DNA of 36,674 bases from CAWBNS01 sp964445105 (lineage in GTDB: Bacteria; Chlamydiota; Chlamydiia; Chlamydiales; JAJFMA01): the NCBI GenBank assembly GCA_964445105.1, contig CAYUJS010000017.1, forward strand, positions 1 through 36,674. The letters run 5' to 3'. This document shows, piece after piece, positions 18,451 through 26,143 of this stretch; positions within the stretch are counted from its first letter, which is position 1; each line of letters starts with the position of its first letter. The notes under the pieces were generated by a model. That model saw only the letters and a program-made list of their open reading frames with translations, was not told where the DNA came from and ran no database searches. Both the position numbers and the translations under genes were made by a program.

Positions 18451-18479
18451 ATCATAGGAGGCGCGCAGAATATTTGCAA
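18451..18479 (-). promoter_or_regulatory. Sigma-70-type promoter for bamA-skp-lpxD
   Basis: On the minus strand TTGCAA (18479-18474) is separated by 17 bases from TATGAT (18456-18451). The -10 matches 5 of 6 and the -35 matches 4 of 6 consensus positions. A start near 18444 leaves about 20 bases of leader before the ATG. Confidence 0.65.
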
Positions 18480-18494
18480 CGAGCGAATCTCAAC

Positions 18495-19097
18495 TTAGAA
18501 CGAGTTTCTTCCTGAAAGAGCGCGAGCGAGAGTATCGCCATCGACATAATCTAAAGAGCTGCCTAGGGGCAGTCCAAATGCCAGACGCGAAATATTGAGA
18601 TTACGGCTGGCGAGAACCTGTTTTAGATACAGTGCCGTCGCATCGCCTTCAAGAGTTGAATCTAATGCAATGACCATCTCTGTAATATTATGTCGATCTA
18701 CTCTCACCAAAAGATCATTGAGGGCGAGAGCTTCGGGTCCGCGGCCGTCTATGGGTGACAGAAGCCCACCCAAAACGTGGTAGAGGCCCCTGTATTCTCG
18801 GGTCCGTTCGATGGCGAAGGCATCTCGAGGCGAAGCGACTAGGCAGATAGTGCGCTGGTCTCGGGCATCGGTATCGCAGAAAGAGCAGGCATGGCCATGG
18901 TTCATGAGGCAGCCACAGCTCTGGCATGTTTGGATTTGGCTGACGACATCGCCAATGACCTGCCCCATCTCTTCGAGGTGGTGCTCGGGCCAACCTAGCA
19001 TGTGAAACGCAAAGCGCTCGGCGCTCTTGGTACCCACGCCTGGTAGGCGTTTCAAAACTTCGATTAGCTTATTTAGATGAGCTGGGTAATTAATCAT
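18495..19097 (-). CDS. recR: Recombination mediator RecR
   Basis: RecR acts with RecO and RecF to load RecA at single-strand gaps. The 200-residue protein has a helix-hairpin-helix (LPGVGTKSAERFAFHML), a zinc site in CQSCGC...CSFC (Cys58, Cys61, Cys71, Cys74), a Toprim domain with YHVLGGLLSPIDGRGPEAL and VIALDSTLEGDATALYL, and the closing GLPLGSSLDYVD. No strong ribosome binding site precedes the ATG. It lies upstream of bamA on the same strand, but bamA has its own promoter, and it diverges from fabH. A recR-fabH neighbourhood also occurs in Chlamydia. Confidence 0.97.
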   Translation of the reverse strand: MINYPAHLNKLIEVLKRLPGVGTKSAERFAFHMLGWPEHHLEEMGQVIGDVVSQIQTCQSCGCLMNHGHACSFCDTDARDQRTICLVASPRDAFAIERTREYRGLYHVLGGLLSPIDGRGPEALALNDLLVRVDRHNITEMVIALDSTLEGDATALYLKQVLASRNLNISRLAFGLPLGSSLDYVDGDTLARALSGRNSF

Positions 19098-19158
19098 AAG
19101 GGGGATGCTACCAGAACGGGAATTGTGGGTAAACCCGTGCTGTTATTTTGTCGCGGTT

Positions 19159-19207
19159 CCCGCTAAAAAAGCGAACGGCTCTGGAATAGTCCGTTTTTTT
19201 TAGCGGG
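19159..19207. promoter_or_regulatory. Long bulged inverted repeat between recR and fabH
   Basis: CCCGCTAAAAAA (19159-19170) is perfectly complementary to TTTTTTAGCGGG (19196-19207). Inside it, AACGG (19174-19178) pairs with CCGTT (19191-19195), with a three-base GCG bulge and a 12-base loop. The 17-pair hairpin lies 87 bases before fabH. Its T run is inside the stem rather than after it, so a standard terminator is unlikely; an operator or RNA structure is possible. Confidence 0.6.
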
Positions 19208-19252
19208 GGTTGCTTTAGGCTGAATCCTCCATTTCAGGTAATCCTTCTGTTT

Positions 19253-19260
19253 GGTATACT
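19253..19260 (+). promoter_or_regulatory. Possible extended -10 promoter for the fab operon
   Basis: TGGTATACT reads as an extended -10 (TGn then TATACT, 19255-19260; 5 of 6 matches). No good -35 lies at normal spacing. A start near 19267 would give a leader of about 27 bases for fabH. Confidence 0.4.
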
Positions 19261-19293
19261 TTGCCTTCGTTGGCCCAAAAGTAGAGTAAAAAT

Positions 19294-20289
19294 ATGCCTT
19301 TAGCCAAAGCACGGATTATTGGACTAGGTTCTTATCTTCCTGAAAAGGTTTTGAGCAATCATGATCTGGAAAAACTGGTCGACACTTCGGATGAATGGAT
19401 TGTCACGCGCACAGGTATGCGTGAGCGCCGTTTGGCAGCTGAAGGAGAGTTTACCTCTACCATGGCCGCAGAAGCAGGTCGCTTGGCGTTGATAGACTCT
19501 GGGCTTAGTATCGCCGATATTGATATGATCTTGGTGGCGACGATGACACCCGATCACTTGAGCCCTAGCACAGCGGCTGTGGTACAGCCGCTCTTGGGCG
19601 CCAAGGAGATCCCGGCAATGGATATTTCGGCAGCTTGCACGGGCTTTATCTACGGCTTGGCCGTTGCAAAGGCGCTTGTCGAATCGGGCATGCATTCCAA
19701 TATATTGCTGATTGGCGCGGAGAAAATGTCTGCCTTCATGGATTACACCGACCGCAACACCTGTGTGTTGTTTGGCGACGGCGCATCAGCCGCAGTGGTC
19801 TCAAATCGCGGTGCGGGTTTCTGGATTAAAGCTACGAATCTTGGGGCTGACGGAGAACTTGCCGATCTGATTATCATCCCAGCGGGTGGAGCAAAACACC
19901 CGACTACCCAAGAAACGTTAACCAATAAGATGCACTATTTCAAGATGAGCGGCAAAGAGGTTTTTAAGCACGCTGTCAGGCGCGCTGTAAGCGGTTCAAA
20001 AAAATGCTTAGAGCAGGCTAGCTTGCGAGAGGATGAATTGAGTTGGGTGGTACCCCACCAAGCCAATATACGCATTATAGAGGCCATCGGCAAAGCTTTA
20101 GGGCTACCTGAAGAGCGCGTGTTCACCACCATTGAAAAAACTGGAAATACCTCAGCGGCGAGCATAGGCATAGCCTTAGATCAGCTCGTAAAGGCGCATA
20201 CGATTGAGGATGGAGAAAATCTGCTGCTAGTTGCGTTTGGAGGTGGTATGACGTGGGGCGCCATAATTTTGACAAAGGTTGTTGTATGA
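19294..20289 (+). CDS. fabH: Beta-ketoacyl-ACP synthase III
   Basis: FabH starts fatty-acid synthesis by condensing acetyl-CoA with malonyl-ACP. The catalytic triad is visible: Cys115 in ISAACTGFIYGL, His255 in VPHQANIRII and Asn285 in KTGNTSAASI. RTGMRERR near residue 40, the FGDGASAAVV motif and the terminal FGGGMTWGA are typical. The length of 331 residues is normal. It is the first gene of fabH-fabD-fabG-acpP, and the stop overlaps fabD as ATGA. The order mirrors C. trachomatis CT239-CT236. The acetyl-CoA it needs would come from the PDH complex encoded about 5 kb away. Confidence 0.97.
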   Translation: MPLAKARIIGLGSYLPEKVLSNHDLEKLVDTSDEWIVTRTGMRERRLAAEGEFTSTMAAEAGRLALIDSGLSIADIDMILVATMTPDHLSPSTAAVVQPLLGAKEIPAMDISAACTGFIYGLAVAKALVESGMHSNILLIGAEKMSAFMDYTDRNTCVLFGDGASAAVVSNRGAGFWIKATNLGADGELADLIIIPAGGAKHPTTQETLTNKMHYFKMSGKEVFKHAVRRAVSGSKKCLEQASLREDELSWVVPHQANIRIIEAIGKALGLPEERVFTTIEKTGNTSAASIGIALDQLVKAHTIEDGENLLLVAFGGGMTWGAIILTKVVV

Positions 20290-21230
20290 AGCGGTATAAG
20301 ATGGCTTGGCTCTTTCCCGGGCAGGGGGCGCAGTATGTAGGCATGGGCAAAACGTTTATGCAGGCCTATGCAGAAGTTCGCCATACGTTTGAGCAGGCCG
20401 ATGACTTGTTAAAAAGATCGCTCTCTAAGATCATGCTGGAAGGCCCTGAAGATGAGCTCACAAAAACCTCCAATAGCCAGGTGAGCATCTACGTGATGAG
20501 CGTGGCCTTGGTCCGTGTCTTAAAGAGGCTGTTTCCAGAGATGATCCCTGCGGCAACTGCGGGGCTAAGTCTTGGCGAATATACGGCTCTTACCGCTGCG
20601 GGGAGGCTCTCTTTTGAAGAAGGTTTAGAGCTAGTCCAGCGGCGCGGCGATTATATGAACGATGCGTGCGAAGAGCGACGCGGAGCGATGGCCGTTGTGA
20701 TGGGACTTGACGCAGCGGAGGTGGAGCATATTGTGCGCCACCTTAATTTGGTCGACGATCTGTGGACCGCTAATTTTAATTGTCCAGGGCAAGTTGTGAT
20801 CTCGGGTACGCTGCGTGGCATAGAAGCCGGTATTGAAGCGGTCAAAGCCAAAGGAGCCAAGCGGGTCGTTCCCTTACAGGTACAGGGTGCATTTCACAGT
20901 GGTCTGATGGCTTCTGCCGAGCAGCGGCTAACGCCGCATCTGGCGCAGGTGAAATTAAAGGAATCGCCCATTGGCTTGGTGATGAACGTGCCGGGCGATT
21001 TTGTGCAGGAGGCCAGTGCGATCCGCCACTATTTGGCCCAGCAGGTGACGCATCCTGTACGTTGGGAGCAAGGCGTACGCGCGATGCAGCGAGAAGCGAT
21101 AGATTTTTATCTAGAAATTGGGCCTGGAAAGACGCTAGCGGGCATGAATAAACGGATCGGCCTTACAGCGCCTACGATCAGTATCGAGATGATAGAGGAT
21201 CTTGTTAAATTGGAAGCGTCACTTTCATGA
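20286..21230 (+). CDS. fabD: Malonyl-CoA:ACP transacylase
   Basis: FabD moves malonyl from CoA to acyl carrier protein. The catalytic serine is Ser95 in AGLSLGEYTAL, and the partner histidine is His204 in QGAFHSGLM. FPGQGAQYVGMG near the N-terminus and EIGPGKTLAGMNKRI near the end are family signatures. The open frame begins at 20253 inside fabH, but ATG 20286 forms an ATGA overlap with the fabH stop and gives the standard N-terminus. The length is 314 residues. The end again overlaps the next gene by ATGA. Confidence 0.97.
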   Translation: MKRYKMAWLFPGQGAQYVGMGKTFMQAYAEVRHTFEQADDLLKRSLSKIMLEGPEDELTKTSNSQVSIYVMSVALVRVLKRLFPEMIPAATAGLSLGEYTALTAAGRLSFEEGLELVQRRGDYMNDACEERRGAMAVVMGLDAAEVEHIVRHLNLVDDLWTANFNCPGQVVISGTLRGIEAGIEAVKAKGAKRVVPLQVQGAFHSGLMASAEQRLTPHLAQVKLKESPIGLVMNVPGDFVQEASAIRHYLAQQVTHPVRWEQGVRAMQREAIDFYLEIGPGKTLAGMNKRIGLTAPTISIEMIEDLVKLEASLS

Positions 21231-21982
21231 GAGCTTTAGTGTTGAAAGATCAGGTTGCCATCATTACAGGTGGCACTAGCGGCATTGGCCGCGCCATCGC
21301 TCAGCGATTTGCCGAAGAAGGCGCGCGGGTTTTGTTGTTAGCTACCTCCGCAGAGCGCGGTGCTAGAGCAGTGGAGGAAATCGACGCTGCCACGCAAGTG
21401 GGCCAAGCGGAATTCTATCAGGTAGATGTTTCCGATACTGCTAAAGTGAAAGAGGTTATGGATGTCATTTGTGAAAAGTATGGCCGTGTAGACGTTTTGG
21501 TGAATAATGCGGGCATCACGCGCGATCAGTTATTGATGAAGATGTCCGAGGACGACTGGGATCGAGTATTAGATGTAAATGCAAAATCGTGCTTCAACAC
21601 ATGCAAGGCGGTGATCCGCGTTATGATGAAGGCGCGCCAAGGGCGTATCATCAACGTAACTTCGGTGGTAGGCATTATGGGAAATACTGGTCAGACGAAC
21701 TACGCTGCCTCCAAAGCGGCGGTAGTTGGCTTCACGAAATCATTGGCAAAAGAGATCGCTTCCCGTAATATCACTGTCAATTGCATCGCCCCGGGGTTCA
21801 TTGATACAGATATGACGCGTGCTCTGGGTGATAAAATTAAAGAAGGAATCGTCTCACAGATCCCTATGGGGCGTTTGGGGCAATCTAGTGAGATAGCCAG
21901 CGCAGCACTTTACTTCGCCTCTGACATGTCAACTTATGTGACGGGCCAGGTTATTGTTGTCGACGGCGGCATGGTTATGTAA
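21227..21982 (+). CDS. fabG: 3-oxoacyl-ACP reductase
   Basis: FabG reduces 3-oxoacyl-ACP with NADPH in the elongation cycle. It is a short-chain dehydrogenase of 251 residues. It shows the nucleotide motif TGGTSGIGRAIA (14-25), VNNAGITRDQLLMKM, and the active site Asn118, Ser146 (VTSVVG), Tyr159 and Lys163 (YAASKAA). The motifs CIAPGFIDTDMT and the tail VTGQVIVVDGGMVM are specific to FabG. GGAAG precedes the ATG, which overlaps the fabD stop. The last codons of fabG contain a promoter that probably drives acpP separately. Confidence 0.97.
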   Translation: MRALVLKDQVAIITGGTSGIGRAIAQRFAEEGARVLLLATSAERGARAVEEIDAATQVGQAEFYQVDVSDTAKVKEVMDVICEKYGRVDVLVNNAGITRDQLLMKMSEDDWDRVLDVNAKSCFNTCKAVIRVMMKARQGRIINVTSVVGIMGNTGQTNYAASKAAVVGFTKSLAKEIASRNITVNCIAPGFIDTDMTRALGDKIKEGIVSQIPMGRLGQSSEIASAALYFASDMSTYVTGQVIVVDGGMVM

Positions 21983-21985
21983 AAT
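21957..21985 (+). promoter_or_regulatory. Promoter for acpP inside the fabG 3' end
   Basis: TTGTCG (21957-21962; 4 of 6) and TAAAAT (21980-21985; 5 of 6) are separated by 17 bases. The start would be near 21992, 35 bases before acpP. Extra expression of the abundant carrier protein is a plausible reason. Confidence 0.55.
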
Positions 21986-22026
21986 AGCGGACTCATTAAC
22001 GTAAATCCAAAAAGAAGGTAAGTCCT

Positions 22027-22260
22027 ATGTCCACAGAACAGCAAGTCATTGACATTGTGGTCGAGCAACTGGGCGTTGATCGCAGTGAAGTGACCAAAGA
22101 AAAATCGTTCATTGAAGACCTAAACGCCGATTCGCTAGACCTCACAGAGCTTATCATGACGTTCGAAGAAAAATTCGGCTGTGAAATCTCCGAAGAACAG
22201 GCCGAAAAGCTAAAGACAGTGGGTGATGTGATCGGTTACATCGAAGAATACCAGGTTTAA
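22027..22260 (+). CDS. acpP: Acyl carrier protein
   Basis: This small acidic helical protein of 77 residues carries growing acyl chains on a 4'-phosphopantetheine arm. The arm is attached to Ser36 in the DLNADSLDLTELIMTFEE motif, which is close to the canonical DSLD signature. AcpS, encoded at 30076-30453, would modify it. AAGAAGG lies about eight bases before the ATG. It is the last gene of the fab cluster and is followed by hairpins and a T tract. It supplies substrates to LpxD as well as to phospholipid synthesis. Confidence 0.97.
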   Translation: MSTEQQVIDIVVEQLGVDRSEVTKEKSFIEDLNADSLDLTELIMTFEEKFGCEISEEQAEKLKTVGDVIGYIEEYQV

Positions 22261-22262
22261 TG

Positions 22263-22322
22263 CCGACCTTTAATGGTCGGTCGAGTCAAAGAAGGGGTTT
22301 CCTGAAAGGGGCCTCTTTTTTT
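22263..22322 (+). terminator. Terminator region after acpP
   Basis: A perfect 6-bp hairpin, CCGACC (22263-22268) with GGTCGG (22275-22280), starts two bases after the acpP stop. A second, imperfect hairpin (AAAGAAGG pairing with CCTCTTT, TTTC with GAAA) follows at about 22288-22318 and ends in seven T residues. The second is the likely terminator. Confidence 0.6.
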
Positions 22323-22361
22323 GTAACTGTCTCAACGCACGGTTACCTCTAAGGATATAAA

Positions 22362-23738
22362 ATGACATTGAATACTAGTCGCAAGACGCAGGTTGATCTC
22401 TCTTGCTATAACTACCGCTTAGATATCGAGCATCGCCTGCTGATGTCTGACTTTACCTCCTTTGAGGTAGAAGTGCTTCTGGAGGTACTTCATGGATCTC
22501 TTCGTTTTACAGTAGATTCGCTGGCCCAGCTCTTAGGGGCGTCTAAGCTTGCCGTCATGGCTGCCTTGGAGAGCCTACAAAAAACTAAATTGCTGAAAGT
22601 AGCCCATGGGCAGGTGGTGGTCGACAAAGAGCGCCGCAAGTACTACGAATCGCAGATGGAAAAATTCGATAACGATTTTGAGCCTGACGTAGAGTATGTC
22701 CTGAGTACGCTAAGGCAGGTCCCTATCCACGTGCTGCCCACTTGGTACGCGATCTCTAAATCCACAGATGATATTTTTAGCAGTATTATTGAAAAGCATC
22801 TATTGACTCCTGAGATTTATCGACGCTATATCCTAGATTTATGCTACGACGATCCAATAGCCGCGGGCATCATTGAAGATGTGTTTACATCCCCCGATTT
22901 TAAGGTGCGCGGTCAAGCGATTCGCGAGAAGTATAAGTTATCGAACGAGCAGTTTGAAGAGCGTTTGCTGCACTTAGAGTTTCAGTTGGCCTGCTTTTTG
23001 AGCTATAGCCAAATTAACGGCGAGTGGACCGAGGTGGTCACTCCGCTGCATGAGTGGCGCCAATTCTTGCGCTTCCAGCGCGAAGCCTACCCTGCGACTA
23101 TCAAAGAAGCAGAAGTGCATAGGTACCGCAGCGATGATTTTGGGTTTATCATAGACTTGGCTGCTTTGCTGCAAGCCAGTAAGCCTGCTGGAATTCCTTT
23201 GAAAAAAGGGTCCCTTGATGAGGCCGCGGTAAAAAACTGTTTGGCGTCAGTTGCAGACGAGCAAGCTTTGCAAGACCCCGCTTATGCCGAGTGCTTGATG
23301 ACGCGCGCTTTGCAGGTAGGACTAGCTGAAGTTGTGGATAATAAGTTCCATGCATTGCCAGAAGCCGATCCATGGATCAAACAACCCCCGCACCAGCGGG
23401 CTGTGATTTTATATCGTTGTGTAACCCGGGCCGCTGAGCGCGATCTTCGCGCCATTGAAAAAAGCCTCAAAAGAATGGTGGGTGCCGGTTGGATCACTTT
23501 TGATGATTTCATGGCAGGGTTTACGCAGCCTATTGGTAAGGCGGTACCGATGACATTAGTCAAAAAAGGTAAGCGCTGGCGTTACCAAATTCCCAGCTAC
23601 GACGAAGACCAAAAGGCTTTTATCCAAGCGGTTATTTTCCAACACCTATTTCATGTAGGCATGGTCGCTACGGGTCTCTGGAAGCGCAAAGCGTGTTTTA
23701 AAATTACGCCGTTTGGAAAGTTCACTTTGGGTGAGTAG
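22362..23738 (+). CDS. Hypothetical protein with an N-terminal winged-helix-like region
   Basis: I do not recognise this 458-residue soluble protein. AAGGA lies before ATG 22362. Residues about 30-85 (FTSFEVEVLLEVLHGSLRFT, then LAQLLGASKLAVMAALESL and a KLLKV...QVVV wing) look like a winged helix, which suggests DNA binding or protein contact. The remainder is helical with many charged residues. A second wing-like segment lies near the C-terminus (KKGKRWRYQIPSYDE...ACFKITPFGKFTLG). The layout loosely recalls winged-helix arrays fused to XPB-type helicases, but no helicase motif is present. It follows the acpP terminator and ends one base from the convergent recF stop. Confidence 0.8.
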   Translation: MTLNTSRKTQVDLSCYNYRLDIEHRLLMSDFTSFEVEVLLEVLHGSLRFTVDSLAQLLGASKLAVMAALESLQKTKLLKVAHGQVVVDKERRKYYESQMEKFDNDFEPDVEYVLSTLRQVPIHVLPTWYAISKSTDDIFSSIIEKHLLTPEIYRRYILDLCYDDPIAAGIIEDVFTSPDFKVRGQAIREKYKLSNEQFEERLLHLEFQLACFLSYSQINGEWTEVVTPLHEWRQFLRFQREAYPATIKEAEVHRYRSDDFGFIIDLAALLQASKPAGIPLKKGSLDEAAVKNCLASVADEQALQDPAYAECLMTRALQVGLAEVVDNKFHALPEADPWIKQPPHQRAVILYRCVTRAAERDLRAIEKSLKRMVGAGWITFDDFMAGFTQPIGKAVPMTLVKKGKRWRYQIPSYDEDQKAFIQAVIFQHLFHVGMVATGLWKRKACFKITPFGKFTLGE

Positions 23739-23739
23739 G

Positions 23740-24828
23740 TCACTCCCGCAGAACGACTCCATTCTGGACTTTGAAGATGTTTGTCTCGCGTTCAGGGAAA
23801 GAGGGCAGCTCTGTGTGCGTAGAGGTGATAAACACCTGTTTGAGCTTTTGCATCTCCTCAAGGAAACGGTGCAGACGGTGCTGGTCTAAGCTGACGGTGA
23901 TGTCATCGACAAGAAAAAGGGGCGCGTGGCCGGTGCGTTGGTGCATATGGTGCCACTCGGCTAATTTAAGAGCAGCTACGCAAGAGCGCCCTTGCCCTTC
24001 GCTGGAAAAATAGCGCGCTTCAAGCCCGTTAATATCGATCATGAGGTCGTCTTTATGCGGGCCCGTAAAGGTGTTGCCCCGCTCGGCTTCTTTTTGTCGG
24101 TCAAGCTGATAACGTTCTAGATAGTATGCACGACAAGCCTCGGCCCCGCCTATTTCTGGCGCTCCTGTTTTATAACGTAAACTAAGGATTTCGCTCCCCT
24201 GCGTGAGGTATCGGTAGTGCTCTTGAGCTTGCACTGTAAGGGCTTTCAGGAGCTGTTGGCGGCTTTGGACAATGTAAGAGGCCGCATGAGCCATTTCGTA
24301 TTCCCAGACACCGATGGAATCAAAACTGTGCGTTTTCAGCAGGGCGTTGCGCTGTCGCATGGCCTTTTGGTAGCGGCTGAGCTGATGCATGTAGGGGGTG
24401 TCAGCTTGAGCCAACTGCAGGTCCATGTACTGGCGGCGCACCTGGGGGCCGCCCTTAACGATTTCAAGGTGGTCCGGTGTCATCAGTACGCCTTGTAAAG
24501 CGCCGATGATGCTTGTGATGGAGAGACAAGGGGAGCTGTTGTGTGTTACCTTGCGCTCTATCCCGTCAAAGGCGATGCGTATGCGTTGTTCTACGCCATT
24601 TTTTTCAAATAAGAGCTCATCTCCGAAGAAGGGCGTCCCCTGCTTGACCAGGTGAGGCAGCGTGGAGGTGCGAAACGATTTGCCGCAGATAGCCAGAAAG
24701 ATCGCCTCGAGCAGGGAGGTTTTGCCCTGAGCATTGGTGCCGACAACCGCGTTAAAGTCGTCGCAAAAAGCAACCTCGGCCCGCTCGATATTACGAAAAT
24801 TTTGTAACGCAATATGCGTAAGACGCAT
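23740..24828 (-). CDS. recF: DNA replication and repair protein RecF
   Basis: RecF is an SMC-like ATPase that marks single-strand gaps for RecA loading with RecO and RecR. The 362-residue protein opens with LTHIALQNFRNIERAEV, has the Walker A motif GTNAQGKTS (30-38), the ABC signature in SSEGQGRS, and Walker B with LFLVDDITVSLDQHR. TGPHKDDL is the conserved block before the signature. The start ATG shares a base with the dnaN stop (TAATG), so translation is probably coupled. The pair dnaN-recF is a classic arrangement; dnaA is not adjacent here. recR lies 5 kb away. Confidence 0.96.
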   Translation of the reverse strand: MRLTHIALQNFRNIERAEVAFCDDFNAVVGTNAQGKTSLLEAIFLAICGKSFRTSTLPHLVKQGTPFFGDELLFEKNGVEQRIRIAFDGIERKVTHNSSPCLSITSIIGALQGVLMTPDHLEIVKGGPQVRRQYMDLQLAQADTPYMHQLSRYQKAMRQRNALLKTHSFDSIGVWEYEMAHAASYIVQSRQQLLKALTVQAQEHYRYLTQGSEILSLRYKTGAPEIGGAEACRAYYLERYQLDRQKEAERGNTFTGPHKDDLMIDINGLEARYFSSEGQGRSCVAALKLAEWHHMHQRTGHAPLFLVDDITVSLDQHRLHRFLEEMQKLKQVFITSTHTELPSFPERETNIFKVQNGVVLRE

Positions 24829-25961
24829 TAAGATTCGTTTAACCGCATCGGCATTAAAATGAACAGGGGGCTTTCTGCCTGCGTTTCGGTGGGGGCTTGG
24901 TCGCGGTCAAGAACTATACCGGGCGTAAACGCATCGGAGATGGCCAACGACACAACTTCGCTGCGGCAGTGGCGTAAAATGTCTAGGAAGTAGCCTGGAT
25001 TGAAAGCTATTTCAAGCCTGGGCCCTTGGTAGTTGATAGGCATGCTTACGTGGCCCTCGCCGATATCCGAGCTATTTGCCGAAACTTGCAGCTCGCCTGG
25101 GATTAACGTGAAGCGTACAGAATGAGTAGGATCTATAGTGAAAAGCGCGATCTGGCGCAGCAGCGAAGCTAGTTCTTGCGCGTGCAGGCTGACTGCCACT
25201 TCTGAGCGTCCAGGGATAACAGCGTTATAATCGGGATAATCGCCGACTAGTAATTTGGTGATCACAGTTAATTGTGTGCACTCGACGGCAATGCGGTCGT
25301 CGAGCAAGTAAAGGGTCGCTGTTTCATCCTCGTCATCAGAGAGGTTACGCGCGATTTCGTCCACAGCCTTGAGAGGAATAGTGTAGGAAGCTTTGAACTC
25401 TTTGTCGATGTCTTCGAGCTGGATGTGGGCGCGGGCGAGGCGCTTGCCATCGGTGCCTACAAAGGTCGCTGTGCCATCTGCGATGCGCATATAGACGCCT
25501 GTGAGCACGTAACGGTTATCTTCGCGTGAGACAGAAAAGGCGGTGCGGAAGAGCATGTCTTTCAACACATGCTGCTTAATAGTGAAGCGTGCGGCTCCCT
25601 CAAAATCCGGCAAGTCAGGAAAGTCTTCTTTCTTCATGCCGTGAAGCTTAAAACGAGAAGAGTCGGCAACCAGTTCTACGCGATGTTCGTTGGCGCTGAT
25701 CTCTACGTTGACTGAGGTGAGCTCTTTTACTAGCTGGGCCATTTTTTTAACCGGGAGGGTGATCGCTCCTTCGCGCACTACCTTTGTGTCGGTGTAGCAG
25801 CGGATGGCGACTGTGAGGTCCGTAGCGCTCAGGACGAGCTCATCGTTGGCGGCTTCTAGCATAAAGTGCGCTAAGATGGGAGACGTATTACGGCTCGAGA
25901 CCACATTCTGCAGCTTGCTAAGCAAGCTACTGAGCTCGATTCGGGAAATAATAAACTTCAT
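24828..25961 (-). CDS. dnaN: DNA polymerase III beta subunit (sliding clamp)
   Basis: The clamp encircles DNA and tethers polymerase III. The 377-residue protein begins MKFIISRIELSSLLSKLQNV and contains ISPILAH-like (TSPILAHF), DGKRLARA and a terminal LFILMPMRL, the C-terminal block of the clamp family (usually PMR). ATG 25961 is chosen because CAGGAG lies six bases upstream; an in-frame start at 25976 is less likely. A near-consensus promoter lies at 25994-26023. Chlamydial context: dnaN-recF diverges from smpB, here with about 2 kb of extra sequence between. Confidence 0.96.
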   Translation of the reverse strand: MKFIISRIELSSLLSKLQNVVSSRNTSPILAHFMLEAANDELVLSATDLTVAIRCYTDTKVVREGAITLPVKKMAQLVKELTSVNVEISANEHRVELVADSSRFKLHGMKKEDFPDLPDFEGAARFTIKQHVLKDMLFRTAFSVSREDNRYVLTGVYMRIADGTATFVGTDGKRLARAHIQLEDIDKEFKASYTIPLKAVDEIARNLSDDEDETATLYLLDDRIAVECTQLTVITKLLVGDYPDYNAVIPGRSEVAVSLHAQELASLLRQIALFTIDPTHSVRFTLIPGELQVSANSSDIGEGHVSMPINYQGPRLEIAFNPGYFLDILRHCRSEVVSLAISDAFTPGIVLDRDQAPTETQAESPLFILMPMRLNES

Positions 25962-25993
25962 GAGACACTCCTGCACATCGGTTAGAGCAGGGG

Positions 25994-26023
25994 ATTATGT
26001 GTGGTCAAACGCTCGATTGTCAA
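25994..26023 (-). promoter_or_regulatory. Sigma-70-type promoter for dnaN-recF
   Basis: On the minus strand TTGACA (26023-26018) is followed after 18 bases by CATAAT (25999-25994). The -35 is perfect and the -10 matches 5 of 6. A start near 25987 gives a leader of about 26 bases. Confidence 0.7.
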
Positions 26024-26143
26024 GAGAAGGATTTTGTTTTTGGGCGATTTTGTCCGGCTAATTCGGCTTCTGTTTAAAGCTGAAAAGGGTCGTTAAACAA
26101 ATTTATCAGCCTATATAGCCGACGCTAGTAAGCCCAAAATGGA

